Shown here: one piece after another, positions 17,590 through 26,584 of the stretch
Layout of the letters: the number at the start of each line of letters is the position of its first letter
Position numbering within the stretch: position 1 is the stretch's first letter
From: Candidatus Dojkabacteria bacterium
Lineage (GTDB): Bacteria; Patescibacteriota; Dojkabacteria; SC72; WJKH01
Assembly (NCBI GenBank): GCA_014729235.1
Contig: WJKH01000051.1
Span: forward strand, 1 to 41,253
Reading direction: 5' to 3'
Length of the DNA stretch: 41,253 nucleotides
The notes under the pieces: generated by a model
Seen by the model: the letters and a program-made list of their open reading frames with translations, nothing else
The model's database searches: none
Told to the model about the DNA's origin: nothing
Program-made: the position numbers and the translations under genes

Positions 17590-17730
17590 TTATACTGTTT
17601 TTAGTTCGCTTTATTGAATTAGCTTCATTTCCAGGCTGAGCAAGTATAATCGATTTTATTCTCTGTGTCTACCCTATAACTTTGTAGAACTGTTGCATTG
17701 ATAAACCTGATTCTTCCAGAGGCAAAGTTT

Positions 17731-17739
17731 TGCTATAAT
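17731..17739 (+). promoter_or_regulatory. Extended -10 promoter of the isomerase/ABC operon
   Basis: TGCTATAAT is an extended -10 box with perfect TATAAT (17734-17739). The -35 region 17 bases upstream (TTCTTC at 17711) is poor, as usual for extended -10 promoters. Transcription would start near 17746, about 27 bases before the ATG at 17773. Confidence 0.65.
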
Positions 17740-17772
17740 GTGTTACGATAAGTTGACAACACAGCTCGGACT

Positions 17773-18303
17773 ATGGATCTAGGAATTAACGATGGAGTAT
17801 TATTTCGAATTTTAGAAGATCGTCATTCAGCTTCCTATCTAAATTATCTTTCTCATAAAGATATCAGAGGAATTGAGCTAGCTTGCCTGAACGAAGACTA
17901 TCTTTGCACTCTAGAGAAGATCCATATCGAGCTTTACAGTGAGTTTGAGTGGTTTTCACTACACATGCCATGTTTTTTTAATTATGACACCGATCGTCAG
18001 TCGAGAGACATTTTGCGGCGGATAACAAATCTGCAAAATAAGTTCAATTTTATTGACGCGACAGTCCATTTTGACAAAGTAAGTAATTGGGATGTATTTA
18101 TGGAATTCCCGTCTATTCCAATTTCTATTGAGAACATGGATAAAAGAGCTGCGTCTGGTCACTCGGTTGAAGAAATTACCTCTGTGCTCAATAATTATCC
18201 ATTTGGCCTGACTCTTGATCTCCAGCATTGCTATGAGCTCGATCATACAATGCAGCTGGCATATACTTTAATTGGGATTGATGTTTCGCTTGTAGCTATT
18301 TGA
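17773..18303 (+). CDS. Sugar phosphate isomerase/epimerase-like protein, frameshifted 3' end
   Basis: The 176 residues resemble a xylose isomerase-like TIM barrel: FSLHMPCFFNY (strand with H), VHFD, ISIENMDKR and LTLDLQHCYELD correspond to the usual metal-binding strands. Family members are about 250-280 aa, so this is short. After TGA 18301-18303 another frame over the same bases reads YLNEFHACILSVAVALADEN and ends at a TGA (18369-18371) that overlaps the ATG of the next gene as ATGA, the classic coupled arrangement. The last residues in the present frame (IGIDVSLVAI) are therefore probably out of frame, and the gene likely ran to 18371. Confidence 0.65.
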   Translation: MDLGINDGVLFRILEDRHSASYLNYLSHKDIRGIELACLNEDYLCTLEKIHIELYSEFEWFSLHMPCFFNYDTDRQSRDILRRITNLQNKFNFIDATVHFDKVSNWDVFMEFPSIPISIENMDKRAASGHSVEEITSVLNNYPFGLTLDLQHCYELDHTMQLAYTLIGIDVSLVAI

Positions 18304-18367
18304 ATGAATTTCATGCTTGCATTCTATCAGTTGCAGTTGCACTTGCAGATGAAAATCTCAATTCACA

Positions 18368-19222
18368 ATGAGAAAATATCGGTGTGATATAATAACGATT
18401 CATAAATCTTTTCGGACAATAGGAGTGAAAATAATATTCTCAATTATTAGGCAAAAGCTGATAATCTATATCAATTATCCTCTCAAGTTCATAAATACAT
18501 CATTGAATGAAATCGTCCGAATAGTTTTCTTCATAGTATTTTGGAAACTTGTTCTTAGTTCGGCCAGAGCCGATTCAAACTTTGTACAAATTGGGATTTC
18601 GCAAATAGTATCCTATTATCTTATCACTGGTGGAATTGCAACACTAACGCAAATTTTTAAACAGAAGTTGGGAGCAACACTAAGAAAAACCATCAAGTCT
18701 GGACAAATTTCAGATTTTTTAATCAAACCTGTTCCGCTTCAACCATCAATTTACGCGTCAGTATTTGGAGAGCGAATTATTAATAATATCGTGGCATTAA
18801 CAGGCATAATAGCCGGGTTTCTAATTTCCCCTCCACTATCAATATATTCGATTCTGCTTTTTTTCATCTACTTTGCATTTTCCTTAGTAATTTCGTACTC
18901 AATAAATTTGTTTGAAGGAATTCTAACTTTTCATTTTGGGAACCCTGGTGGAATTATGAATGGCATTGCCCATGCAGGACGCATATTATCAGGGCTTATG
19001 ATCCCTATAACATTCTTCCCGGAAAAAATTCGTTCAATTGTGGAAATTACACCATTTGCGATTGCAATCTTTCACCCATCGACTGCTCTTACTATAGAGT
19101 CAGTCGGACCAACCCAAATACGAATAATTTTGTGGGGAATATTCTGGTGCGCACTACTTACTCTAACTACCCAGATTCTCTGGAAAAAAGGATTAAGAAA
19201 ATATGAAGCCGCTGGGCTGTAA
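18368..19222 (+). CDS. ABC-2 type exporter permease (DUF990-like), first subunit
   Basis: A 284-residue polytopic protein with about six hydrophobic segments (for example VRIVFFIVFWKLVL, VSYYLITGGIATL, IVALTGIIAGFLI, ILLFFIYFAFSLVI). The segment LRKTIKSGQISDFLIKPVPL, with the SGxIxxxLxKP pattern, is typical of DUF990/ABC-2 permeases that pair with a second, similar subunit. Its ATG overlaps the apparent ancestral stop of the isomerase gene (ATGA), implying translational coupling. The complex (two permeases plus ATPase at 20099) would export an unknown substrate; relatives are annotated as multidrug or daunorubicin-type exporters. Confidence 0.85.
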   Translation: MRKYRCDIITIHKSFRTIGVKIIFSIIRQKLIIYINYPLKFINTSLNEIVRIVFFIVFWKLVLSSARADSNFVQIGISQIVSYYLITGGIATLTQIFKQKLGATLRKTIKSGQISDFLIKPVPLQPSIYASVFGERIINNIVALTGIIAGFLISPPLSIYSILLFFIYFAFSLVISYSINLFEGILTFHFGNPGGIMNGIAHAGRILSGLMIPITFFPEKIRSIVEITPFAIAIFHPSTALTIESVGPTQIRIILWGIFWCALLTLTTQILWKKGLRKYEAAGL

Positions 19223-19238
19223 TTTTATTAATGAATAG

Positions 19239-20072
19239 ATGAAGAAAACGATCGATAAAATAGCAGAAGAAATAAGAATACGTTGGATCCTTTTTACAAG
19301 TTCGGTTAAATACACACTGCAACTCGACACGGCTTACCTTGTGGATGGATGGAGTAATCTGATTTCTACTACTTTTTATACAATAACTTTTATACTCTTT
19401 ATAAAAATCCTATACACCAACATTAACACCTTTGCCGGCTATTCAGAATCCCAAACTTTATTCCTCACTTTAATTGGGCAAATAAACTTTTATTTCTACT
19501 GGGTCTTTATTTATGGCAATCTTGGTCAAATCGGGGATCTCGTAACAAGTGGGGAACTTGACCTAATACTTACAAAGCCTGTCCCGGCAGATTTTTATAT
19601 ATCGGTAAGACATATGAAATTAATAATGTTAATCCGAGACTCAATAGCTCCAACTGTAAGCCTTAGTTTGATAATAAATTGGAGTGCACTTGAATTTGAG
19701 TTTTTCGGTTTTTTTGTCGGAGCTACAGTTTTAGTACTAGGGATGCTAACTATTCAATCCCTGTACTTTATAGCTTACTTACCAGTTTTCTGGCTAGGAA
19801 GAGGAAGTTCTCCAGCAGAGAGCCTCGAGAATATTCGACATTATACTCATGACATAATTCCATTTGAAGGATTTTCAAAACCCATTCAAATTATTTTCAC
19901 TTTATTTATACCGATGCTTATAGACACGGCACTGGCTACCTCCATCATACTAGGAAAGATCCGACCAATACCAAGCCTTCTATTATCATTAATTGCTTTT
20001 ATAACGTTCACAATAATAAAAAAGCTCCTGTGGAGAGAAGCGTTGAAAGCTTATAGCTCAGCCTCTTCTTAA
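19239..20072 (+). CDS. ABC-2 type exporter permease (DUF990-like), second subunit
   Basis: A 277-residue membrane protein with the same architecture as its upstream neighbour: about six hydrophobic segments and the equivalent loop GDLVTSGELDLILTKPVPAD (about residues 97-116), which mirrors the SGxxxxxLxKPVP motif of the first permease. The two presumably form the heterodimeric channel of one exporter. It starts 16 bases after the first permease stops, and the ATPase gene follows after 26 bases. Confidence 0.87.
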   Translation: MKKTIDKIAEEIRIRWILFTSSVKYTLQLDTAYLVDGWSNLISTTFYTITFILFIKILYTNINTFAGYSESQTLFLTLIGQINFYFYWVFIYGNLGQIGDLVTSGELDLILTKPVPADFYISVRHMKLIMLIRDSIAPTVSLSLIINWSALEFEFFGFFVGATVLVLGMLTIQSLYFIAYLPVFWLGRGSSPAESLENIRHYTHDIIPFEGFSKPIQIIFTLFIPMLIDTALATSIILGKIRPIPSLLLSLIAFITFTIIKKLLWREALKAYSSASS

Positions 20073-20098
20073 TTTACTTATTAAAAAACTGAATCGAG

Positions 20099-21079
20099 AT
20101 GAAAAAAATAATTAGAGTTCGCAACTTAGAAAAAAAGTTTACAACAAAAGTAAATACAGGAAAGCTGCTAAGAGACATCTTCAGCCCAAAGGTAAAATCC
20201 ATTACTGCGGTAAACTCAATCAACTTCGAAATTAAAGCTGGTGAATCCGTAGCTTTTCTAGGTCCAAACGGTGCCGGCAAAACAACAACAATTAAAATGC
20301 TCACAGGATTGATGTATCCAACTTCGGGAAGCATCGAAATACTGGGTTTTACTCCATTTGATAGAGAAAGAGAATTTCTGATGCAAATAGGTTTAGTAAT
20401 GGGGGGCAAAGCAGGAATGAATTTTGACCTAACCCCAAGACAGAGTCTCGATCTTCTAAAACAAATCTACAACATTTCTGACAAAGATTTTCAAGAAAGA
20501 GTTTATGCACTTACTAACATGTTGGATACAAAGAAAATCTTAGATATTCAAGTGAGGCGCTTGTCATTGGGAGAACGTATGAAAATGGAATTAATAAGCT
20601 CAATTCTTCACAATCCAAAAATTCTATTCCTAGATGAACCAACTATCGGGCTCGATATTGTATCTAAAAACAAAATTCGGAATTTTCTTCGATCTATTCA
20701 AAAAGCATTTGGCACAACCATGTTGCTTACTAGTCACGACATGGATGACATTCGAAAAATATGCGATCGCGTAATCATCATTACAGAAGGAAAACTAGTA
20801 TACGATAATTATCTTTCGCTACTTACCAATAAATATAAGTCAACTCGATACCTTAAATTTATCTTTAATAAGATGCCTGATCCGGAAAAGGTTGAAAAAA
20901 TAGATTATGCAACAATTACGGGGATTGGGAAAAGTAACATTTATTTCAAGGTTAAGCACTCACTTTTATCTCGCCTAATCACGGAAATTAGTAACGACTA
21001 CGATATTGCAGATATTGATATTACTCCTATTCCACTCGATGAGATCATTGAGAATGTGTTTCAGAAGAATCAACATTAA
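20099..21079 (+). CDS. ABC transporter ATP-binding protein
   Basis: A 326-residue ATPase with Walker A GPNGAGKTT (residues 55-63), signature RLSLGERMKMEL (about 157-168, an LSLGE variant), Walker B ILFLDEPTIGLD and H-loop LLTSHDMDD. The C-terminal 100 residues form the extra domain common in exporters of the ABC-2/DUF990 group. It powers the exporter encoded by the two upstream permease genes on the same transcript. After the stop, GCAACT (21090-21095) and AGTTGC (21103-21108) form a short hairpin followed by TTTA, a weak terminator. Confidence 0.93.
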   Translation: MKKIIRVRNLEKKFTTKVNTGKLLRDIFSPKVKSITAVNSINFEIKAGESVAFLGPNGAGKTTTIKMLTGLMYPTSGSIEILGFTPFDREREFLMQIGLVMGGKAGMNFDLTPRQSLDLLKQIYNISDKDFQERVYALTNMLDTKKILDIQVRRLSLGERMKMELISSILHNPKILFLDEPTIGLDIVSKNKIRNFLRSIQKAFGTTMLLTSHDMDDIRKICDRVIIITEGKLVYDNYLSLLTNKYKSTRYLKFIFNKMPDPEKVEKIDYATITGIGKSNIYFKVKHSLLSRLITEISNDYDIADIDITPIPLDEIIENVFQKNQH

Positions 21080-21173
21080 AAAAGATGTCGCAACTAGCCA
21101 GAAGTTGCTTTAGTGCTGGGAGATAATAAACTCCAAAAGCAATTGGTGAAAGTTATAAAAGTCTTCCTAAAGG

Positions 21174-21207
21174 GACCCTGCAGAAAATAATGTCATGCTT
21201 TCATGAT
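21174..21207 (+). repeat. Degenerate copy (R0) of the boundary repeat
   Basis: GACCCTGCAG is identical to the repeats at 29-32 kb, followed by AAAATAATGTCATGCTTTCA, which resembles the rest of the unit (AACAATGTCG then AACTTTTTT) with a small deletion and several changes. Same orientation as the four better copies. The match could be partly chance outside the first 10 bases. Confidence 0.4.
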
Positions 21208-21292
21208 AAAATGTAGATGAATCCACATCAACTACAGTCTAGAAAGTTCTAGTTGCAATCTATATCAAACAACCTCTCAATCCGAGAATCAA

Positions 21293-21445
21293 GCCGGTGG
21301 CACCCCAGAGCAAACCAAGGCCCCTTTTTTCGCAATAAACGGCAGTAAATTTATCCGTTCGTTATCTGATCTCGATCGATATCACAAATCCTATAGGGTT
21401 CCGCGCCCTGACGAACGGGGAACTCCCGCCTGATTAGACACCGGC
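21293..21445. ncRNA. Candidate structured RNA with pseudoknot potential
   Basis: An outer stem GCCGGTG (21293-21299) / CACCGGC (21439-21445) encloses two further pairings: CCGTTCGT (21355-21362) with ACGAACGG (21411-21418), and GGGTTCC (21396-21402) with GGAACtCCC (21419-21427, one bulge). The order of the two inner helices is interleaved, so both together would be a pseudoknot. The stretch is more GC-rich than its surroundings and has no gene. I looked for tmRNA, RNase P, SRP and cobalamin riboswitch landmarks and did not find them. The transcribed strand is unknown. Confidence 0.4.
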
Positions 21446-21475
21446 ACCCTCACACCCCGGATAACAACATCACAA

Positions 21476-23884
21476 TTATTTATTGCGCAGCGTTAAGCTA
21501 TTAGCCACAACCGAAACAGAACTCATAGCCATTGCCATACTCCCAATGATAGGAGAGAGAAGAATCCCCAAAAAAGGGTACAGCAGACCTGCCGCAATAG
21601 GAATCCCAACAACATTATATATAAAAGCCCAACCTAAATTCTGCTTAATAATTCTCATAACTTGCTTTGAGAGATCTATTGTTTCCACGACTTTTTCAAG
21701 GGAACCCTCAACCAACACTATGTCACCTGAATCAATCGCAATATCACTTCCGGAACCCATTACTATACCGATATCAGCCTGAGCTAATGATGGAGCATCG
21801 TTTACACCATCGCCCACCATACACACAGCCTTATATCCAAGATCACTTTGCAAATCTTTAATACGCTCGACTTTATCACCGGGCAGCAAGGAAGCATAGT
21901 AATTGTCAATTCCGACTTCATCTGCAATCTTTCGAGCAACTTTCTCATTGTCACCGGTAAGCATAACTGTGTCTATACCAACTTTTTTAAGGTTCTTGAT
22001 AGCATCTTTACTGGAAGATTTAATTTTGTCGGCAACGGCGATTATCCCTATGGCTTTACCATCAAGAGCAACAATTACTGTACTACTTCCCTCAGAAGCA
22101 AATTTGTCAATAGCATCCCGATACTTAATTAATTCCACGCTATTCAATTCCATCAATGATTCATTTCCTACAAGAATTCTTTTCTCATCAATTACAGCTT
22201 GCACCCCTTTACCTGTAATTGAATTAAATTTTGTAACTTCATCAAAAACAACGTTTTTGCTTTTCGCCTCGTCAACAACTGCTTTCGCTAATGGATGTTC
22301 TGATGCACTTTCAACACTCGCAGCAACTTTTAGCAGCTCCTTCTCATCCTTTCTATCTGTGCGGATATCGATAACCTGTGGTTTCCCTTCGGTAATTGTG
22401 CCAGTTTTATCAAAAACAACTACATCAATATCGTTAGCTCGTTCTAATGCTGAGCCATCTCGAATAAGAATCCCTTTTGATGCAGCTCTTCCGACGCCAA
22501 CTACGATTGCTGTTGGCGTAGCAAGCCCCAAAGCGCATGGGCACGCGATAATTAGCACAGTACTGGCCACATATGTAGCCAATTGAACATTATTTGCAAT
22601 ATTTCCGACAAATCCAAGTTGAGGAGCAACAACAAGCCAGAATAAAAACGCTGCCAAGGCGATCAGTATTACAACAGGGACAAAAATTGCTGAAATCTCA
22701 TCGGCCAACCGCTGTATTGGGGCCTGAGAGCCTTGAGCATCCTCAACCATGCGAATAATTTGGGATAACAAAGATTCCGAACCCACACCAGTGGCTTTAA
22801 ACCTGAAACTTCCAGTGCGATTTATAGTCCCACCGATCACTTCATCACCAACACCTTTTTCGACAGGCATAGATTCCCCGGTAACCATAGATTCGTCAAG
22901 TGTAGAAGATCCCTTGATAATTTCTCCGTCTACCGGGATCTTTTCACCGGGCTTTACAATTACAATATCCCCAACTGATACCTGGTCAATAGCGACAGTA
23001 ACTTGCTCTCCACCTTTTAATACTGTGGCCTCAGAAGGTCTTAATTTTAAAAGCTTTTTAATTGCAGAATTCGCTTTGGATTTGGCCCTTTTCTCTAGAA
23101 TTCTACCAATTAATATGAATAGCACTATAAAAATAGAGGCTTCAAAAAATACTTCAACTTCACCATCTAGACCTCCAAAAGAATTAGGGAAAAATGTAAC
23201 AACAGTGGAAAAAAGCCAGGCAGTACATGTACCAATTGCAATAAGCGTATCCATATTAGCCTTGAAAATTTTAAGTGCGCTAAAAGCACTTTTAAAGAAA
23301 TCTCTACCTCCAATAAAGAGAACAGGAGTAGCAATTCCAAACTGAATTATGTTCCACAAAGACCAAACCACATCATTATCTTTTATTGAGAATTTGATGT
23401 CACCAAAAAACTCCAACGGAGAGATAAGAAAGCCTGCTCTAGACAGAAGCATCCATACCATACTTAAAACCATTATTCCTCCAGCAACACCTGATAGGAA
23501 AACTTTCTTTTTAAGATCTTGCAGCTCTTCCTGCCTCAGCGCCTCTGCTTCATCAATATTCTCCTCCTCTGAATCTTGCTTGATCTCTCCAGGAGAAGCA
23601 AGAACTAGATCATTATTTTTAACAATAAGTTTGTACGTTCCTGACTTCTCAACAGCCTGTTGGATATCCCGGATTGTCACTTTCTCTCGATCAAAAGCAA
23701 CCTTCATCTTCTCAGTTCCGAAATTAACATAAACTTCTTTTACTCCTTCAATTTCACCAACAACATCTTCTATAAGTGCCTTACAGCTGGCACAGTGCAT
23801 GCCAACAATAGGAAAAGTCTTTGTTGTTATATCAGTACTGCCTAAACTACTAGGATCTTGACCGGTTTTTTGTTTTTTCGTCAT
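21476..23884 (-). CDS. copA: Copper-translocating P-type ATPase
   Basis: An 802-residue P1B-type ATPase. Residues 28-34 GMHCASC give one N-terminal heavy-metal domain. The transmembrane CPC motif ([18 protein letters not shown]), phosphorylation site [20 protein letters not shown] (HP motif), GDN and hinge [20 protein letters not shown] are all present, and the last helix pair carries YN and [11 protein letters not shown], typical of Cu(I) pumps. It exports Cu(I) across the cytoplasmic membrane using ATP. It is the last gene of the operon csoR - HMA/TauE-SafE-like/cupredoxin - VKOR-like - copA, six bases after the VKOR-like gene. Confidence 0.95.
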   Translation of the reverse strand: MTKKQKTGQDPSSLGSTDITTKTFPIVGMHCASCKALIEDVVGEIEGVKEVYVNFGTEKMKVAFDREKVTIRDIQQAVEKSGTYKLIVKNNDLVLASPGEIKQDSEEENIDEAEALRQEELQDLKKKVFLSGVAGGIMVLSMVWMLLSRAGFLISPLEFFGDIKFSIKDNDVVWSLWNIIQFGIATPVLFIGGRDFFKSAFSALKIFKANMDTLIAIGTCTAWLFSTVVTFFPNSFGGLDGEVEVFFEASIFIVLFILIGRILEKRAKSKANSAIKKLLKLRPSEATVLKGGEQVTVAIDQVSVGDIVIVKPGEKIPVDGEIIKGSSTLDESMVTGESMPVEKGVGDEVIGGTINRTGSFRFKATGVGSESLLSQIIRMVEDAQGSQAPIQRLADEISAIFVPVVILIALAAFLFWLVVAPQLGFVGNIANNVQLATYVASTVLIIACPCALGLATPTAIVVGVGRAASKGILIRDGSALERANDIDVVVFDKTGTITEGKPQVIDIRTDRKDEKELLKVAASVESASEHPLAKAVVDEAKSKNVVFDEVTKFNSITGKGVQAVIDEKRILVGNESLMELNSVELIKYRDAIDKFASEGSSTVIVALDGKAIGIIAVADKIKSSSKDAIKNLKKVGIDTVMLTGDNEKVARKIADEVGIDNYYASLLPGDKVERIKDLQSDLGYKAVCMVGDGVNDAPSLAQADIGIVMGSGSDIAIDSGDIVLVEGSLEKVVETIDLSKQVMRIIKQNLGWAFIYNVVGIPIAAGLLYPFLGILLSPIIGSMAMAMSSVSVVANSLTLRNK

Positions 23885-23889
23885 AGTAA

Positions 23890-24132
23890 TTATTTATCTG
23901 CCTTGTTTTTAATTAAAGTAACTGAAGTAATTATAAGAATTAGACAATACATAAAAAGGCCATAAACACAGGCAGGAAGTGTCGCTATTGTAAATCCGCT
24001 CTCACCACAGGAAACGGGAGAAACTGCACAACCTGTTGAAGTAAACAATTCAAGATAAGAAAGATAGCCGGAAAACAGCACCCCGGCAATCGAAACAAAG
24101 AAAACTATTTTCACTGCATTTTTGTAGGACAT
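23890..24132 (-). CDS. Small VKOR-like membrane protein
   Basis: An 80-residue protein with two hydrophobic segments. [26 protein letters not shown] and the later segment [17 protein letters not shown] follow the pattern of the first half of vitamin K epoxide reductase family proteins, including cysteines on the loop and a glycine-tyrosine helix. The usual C-x-x-C active site is missing and the protein is much shorter than a full VKOR, so redox activity is uncertain. Its place between two copper-handling genes suggests a role linked to copper or thiol state of the partner proteins. Confidence 0.6.
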   Translation of the reverse strand: MSYKNAVKIVFFVSIAGVLFSGYLSYLELFTSTGCAVSPVSCGESGFTIATLPACVYGLFMYCLILIITSVTLIKNKADK

Positions 24133-24177
24133 CGACCTGAAATTAAACTAAATTATCCGACAGTTAATTTTGCCAAA

Positions 24178-25836
24178 CTAGTCAGAAAAAGGACAATCTG
24201 AATTCCCACAGCCTCCCCCACATTCTCCAGCACAACCGCATCCCCCAACCGTATTTTCATCAACGACAGATCCACTGTCAATTTGTTCTTTGGACAACTC
24301 ACCTGTGCCATCTACAACATCAATAATTCCCGTAACCATGCCCATCCAACAACTAAACTTATATCTGCCAGTTGAACCTGGCGTAAAGATCTTAATAACT
24401 TCAGATTTATCAATCTGCACCTCACCCTCAAATAGATCAGGACTTATCACTGCATCAGTACAACCACTAACTCCATCATTCCTGATTATCCACTTAACGG
24501 GTATCCCCGCTCGAAGTTTAAAGTAATTCGGAGAGTAGCCGGAAGCAGAAGCAGACATCTCAATTACTTGATTCCCTTCATCGTCAATTGGTGGAAGATC
24601 ATCAGTCACGCTTTCCTCATCAGCAAATACCGAAATATTTTTTATATCTGATAAACTAGGAACCCCAAGTAGATTTAGCTGTGAATTAAAAGTATACAGA
24701 GCAAAAAATACAACCAGAATGCCCACAGTTTTTAGAAAGACCCCCGAAATGTGTTTATTGGCTGCTAACTTGCTACTTGTGACACCAATAAACATGAGCA
24801 TCGGCAAAGTACCCAGAGCAAAAGCAAGCGTAATCAGGCTCCCTCGGACAGCACTTCCTGAGATCAAGGCTGCACTTTGAGCAGTTACTGTAAATCCGCA
24901 TGGGAGAAAAAATGTAACAAAACCCAGAACAAATGGCCCCCAGGGACTTTTAATATCGTCCTTTTTCATTGCCCAACGTGATAGAAACTTTGGCAATCCA
25001 AATCTAATATTTTTAAAGTATGGAATGTTCAACATCTGCAAACCAAGAGCTATCATTAAAATTGAGACTAATATCGCCAGAAACGCTGACGCACGAAAAG
25101 ATACCCCTATAACAGAGCCTAAACCACCTAACATAAAACCGAAAACCCCAAAAGAGAGAAGCCTCCCAAAATTGAATAGAATATGCGGAGTATACTTTCC
25201 TCCAAAACCAGCATCATCTTTATACATCTCAGACCATTGCTTAGACATAGAGAGTACTAAACCGCCCACAAGCGCAGCACAACTGGAAAGACCTGCTACA
25301 ATGCCGAAAAGAACAAACATACTTAATGCCGAATTCTCACTTACTGTAAATCCCGAAGTTACACCAGTCTTCTGAAGAATGTAGTAAATAAGTATTAATA
25401 CTCCCGCAGCCCCAAAGGAGTACAAGTACTGCCTGAGATTCTCCCTGTCGATCAGCAACTTACCACCTTGCATCTTAAATAAAGGCGATGAATTACGATA
25501 AGCACCACAAGCGTTTGAACTCTGTCTCTTTGAATTGCCGCACTTGCAGCTTTTATGTGCATAAAACTTGTAATCCTTGTTCTTGAAAAGATCCCTCAGA
25601 TGACCCAATGATGGTTTCGACTTCGAATACTGAATATAAACCTCCCCTTTACTTACAGAGGCATCTACCAATTCAACACCATCTTCTTGTAATAACTTTT
25701 TCTCTATCGCTAACTCACAGCTTGGACAGTGCATTCCATCTACTTTGTATTTTGCTTCTTTCAAGTTTTTAGTTTTTTTCGCCGAAGCCCCTTTCGTATT
25801 GTTAGATCTATTATTTTTTCTTTTGTCATCAGACAT
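24178..25836 (-). CDS. HMA, TauE/SafE-like and cupredoxin fusion protein
   Basis: Three modules are visible. Residues about 28-100 form a heavy-metal domain with VDGMHCPSC (Cys37, Cys40) and extra cysteines (KSCKCGN). Residues about 130-395 carry about six membrane helices of the TauE/SafE or UreH-like type. Residues about 425-515 form a cupredoxin-like outer domain with YSPNYFKLRAGIPVKWIIRN and the ligand-rich FSCWMGM. The tail GGCGCAGECGGGCGNSDC is cysteine-rich. The combination suggests copper handed from a cytosolic site through or beside the membrane part to an outer cupredoxin. Stop of the upstream csoR gene lies 6 bases away, so it is co-transcribed with copper resistance genes. Confidence 0.85.
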   Translation of the reverse strand: MSDDKRKNNRSNNTKGASAKKTKNLKEAKYKVDGMHCPSCELAIEKKLLQEDGVELVDASVSKGEVYIQYSKSKPSLGHLRDLFKNKDYKFYAHKSCKCGNSKRQSSNACGAYRNSSPLFKMQGGKLLIDRENLRQYLYSFGAAGVLILIYYILQKTGVTSGFTVSENSALSMFVLFGIVAGLSSCAALVGGLVLSMSKQWSEMYKDDAGFGGKYTPHILFNFGRLLSFGVFGFMLGGLGSVIGVSFRASAFLAILVSILMIALGLQMLNIPYFKNIRFGLPKFLSRWAMKKDDIKSPWGPFVLGFVTFFLPCGFTVTAQSAALISGSAVRGSLITLAFALGTLPMLMFIGVTSSKLAANKHISGVFLKTVGILVVFFALYTFNSQLNLLGVPSLSDIKNISVFADEESVTDDLPPIDDEGNQVIEMSASASGYSPNYFKLRAGIPVKWIIRNDGVSGCTDAVISPDLFEGEVQIDKSEVIKIFTPGSTGRYKFSCWMGMVTGIIDVVDGTGELSKEQIDSGSVVDENTVGGCGCAGECGGGCGNSDCPFSD

Positions 25837-25842
25837 CGGCAG

Positions 25843-26121
25843 TTATTTAGTAATTTTAAGTACTCGAATGAGCTCATCTATTAGTTCCTGTTTCTTTGCA
25901 GGACTTTTAGTTGTCATCCCATCCGCAAAACAGGTCTCCAAATGTGAGATAAGTTTACTTTTTCGTGCTGAATCAATGTATCCGTCGATCGCGTTTAATT
26001 GCTGAATAATCTCGATGCAGTACTTATCTTCTTCAACCATCTCAATAATCTTGTCTATGTGCGACCTAGCTTTCTTCAAAGTTGTCAGAACGGTTTTATT
26101 TGAGTCACAGCTATCTTTCAT
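25843..26121 (-). CDS. csoR: CsoR-type copper-sensing repressor
   Basis: A 92-residue all-helical repressor of the CsoR/RcnR (DUF156) family. The Cu(I) ligand triad C-H-C is present: C35 in DKYCIEIIQQLNA, and H60 and C64 in SHLETCF. In this family Cu(I) binding releases the protein from its operator and induces export genes. It is the first gene of the copper operon. The C-terminal tail (about residues 68-92) is lysine-rich. A candidate promoter and operator lie about 200 bases upstream. Confidence 0.92.
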   Translation of the reverse strand: MKDSCDSNKTVLTTLKKARSHIDKIIEMVEEDKYCIEIIQQLNAIDGYIDSARKSKLISHLETCFADGMTTKSPAKKQELIDELIRVLKITK

Positions 26122-26318
26122 CTAAGTGCTATTAAAAAATTACTTATCTTTCGAATTAAATGTGAGTTGTGAAATTCGTAATTCAACAATCAATAGAGCA
26201 ATAACGTTTGAATTTTGAATTTCGAATACTTTGTGTTCATAATATTATTTTGAAGTAAGAAAGAAGGCTCCAGTTATTTAAAGTTGTTTAAAATAGTTAA
26301 ATTTCTCACGGAGCACCA

Positions 26319-26364
26319 ACCATGACCTATGGTAGAGGTTATATGATGGATTGTAGTTTGTCAA
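26319..26364 (-). promoter_or_regulatory. Candidate promoter and CsoR operator
   Basis: On the minus strand TTGACA (26359-26364) is followed after 15 bases by TATAAC (26338-26343). Overlapping and just downstream of the -10 are two interlocked dyads: ACCT-N7-AGGT (26325-26339) and ACCAT-N5-ATGGT (26319-26333). CsoR operators are dyads of this kind (TACCC...GGGTA type) overlapping promoters, so placement and shape fit, although the sequence is less GC-rich than known ones. The spacer of 15 bases is shorter than the ideal 17. Confidence 0.5.
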
Positions 26365-26494
26365 GTATTTGAGATTTATTATTTACATTAACGATTTGAT
26401 TAATGGGAGTTACGAAATTAAAGACATATTATAAGTTTAAAGAAAACAACACGTAATTGGAACTTTGGCCCAAAAGGGTGTCAGAAAATGAGTG

Positions 26495-26525
26495 TGCAGG
26501 GAGCAATATCGAACTTTCTTGATGG
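26495..26525 (+). repeat. Boundary repeat copy R1
   Basis: TGCAGGGAGCAATATCGAAC then TTTCTTGATGG matches the consensus TGCAGGGAACAATGTCGAAC then TTTTTTGATGG with three differences. The similarity extends upstream: GTGTCAGAAAATGAGTG here against GTGTCCAAAAATTACCC at R2. The ATG of other copies is ATA here. It lies just outside the stop of the AAA/DUF4143 gene. Confidence 0.75.
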
Positions 26526-26584
26526 ATTTGGCTATGAAGATAGGAAATATTAAGATCTATAAATTTTCAATATCAGAAACAACA

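Larger units (their letters stand above)
21080..21475. other. 396-bp noncoding interval
   Basis: Between the convergent ABC ATPase and CopA genes there is no convincing reading frame. It holds a weak hairpin after the ABC operon (21090-21108), a degenerate copy of the island boundary repeat (21174-21207) and, from about 21290, a more GC-rich segment with several long-range complementary stretches that may be a structured RNA. Confidence 0.6.
26122..26584. other. 463-bp noncoding interval before the copper operon
   Basis: No supported gene. It holds the candidate copper promoter-operator (26319-26364), a roughly 200-base AT-rich leader between that promoter and csoR, and the first copy of the boundary repeat (R1, 26495-26525), which marks the start of the accessory island. 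Confidence 0.6.

Noticed and set aside
21290-21475. tRNA or tmRNA
   Set aside because: No cloverleaf, no CCA-type end and no tag-peptide frame could be traced on either strand.
21903-22586. Long plus-strand open frame opposite copA
   Set aside because: Antisense shadow of a clear P-type ATPase gene; no family pattern and low-complexity composition.
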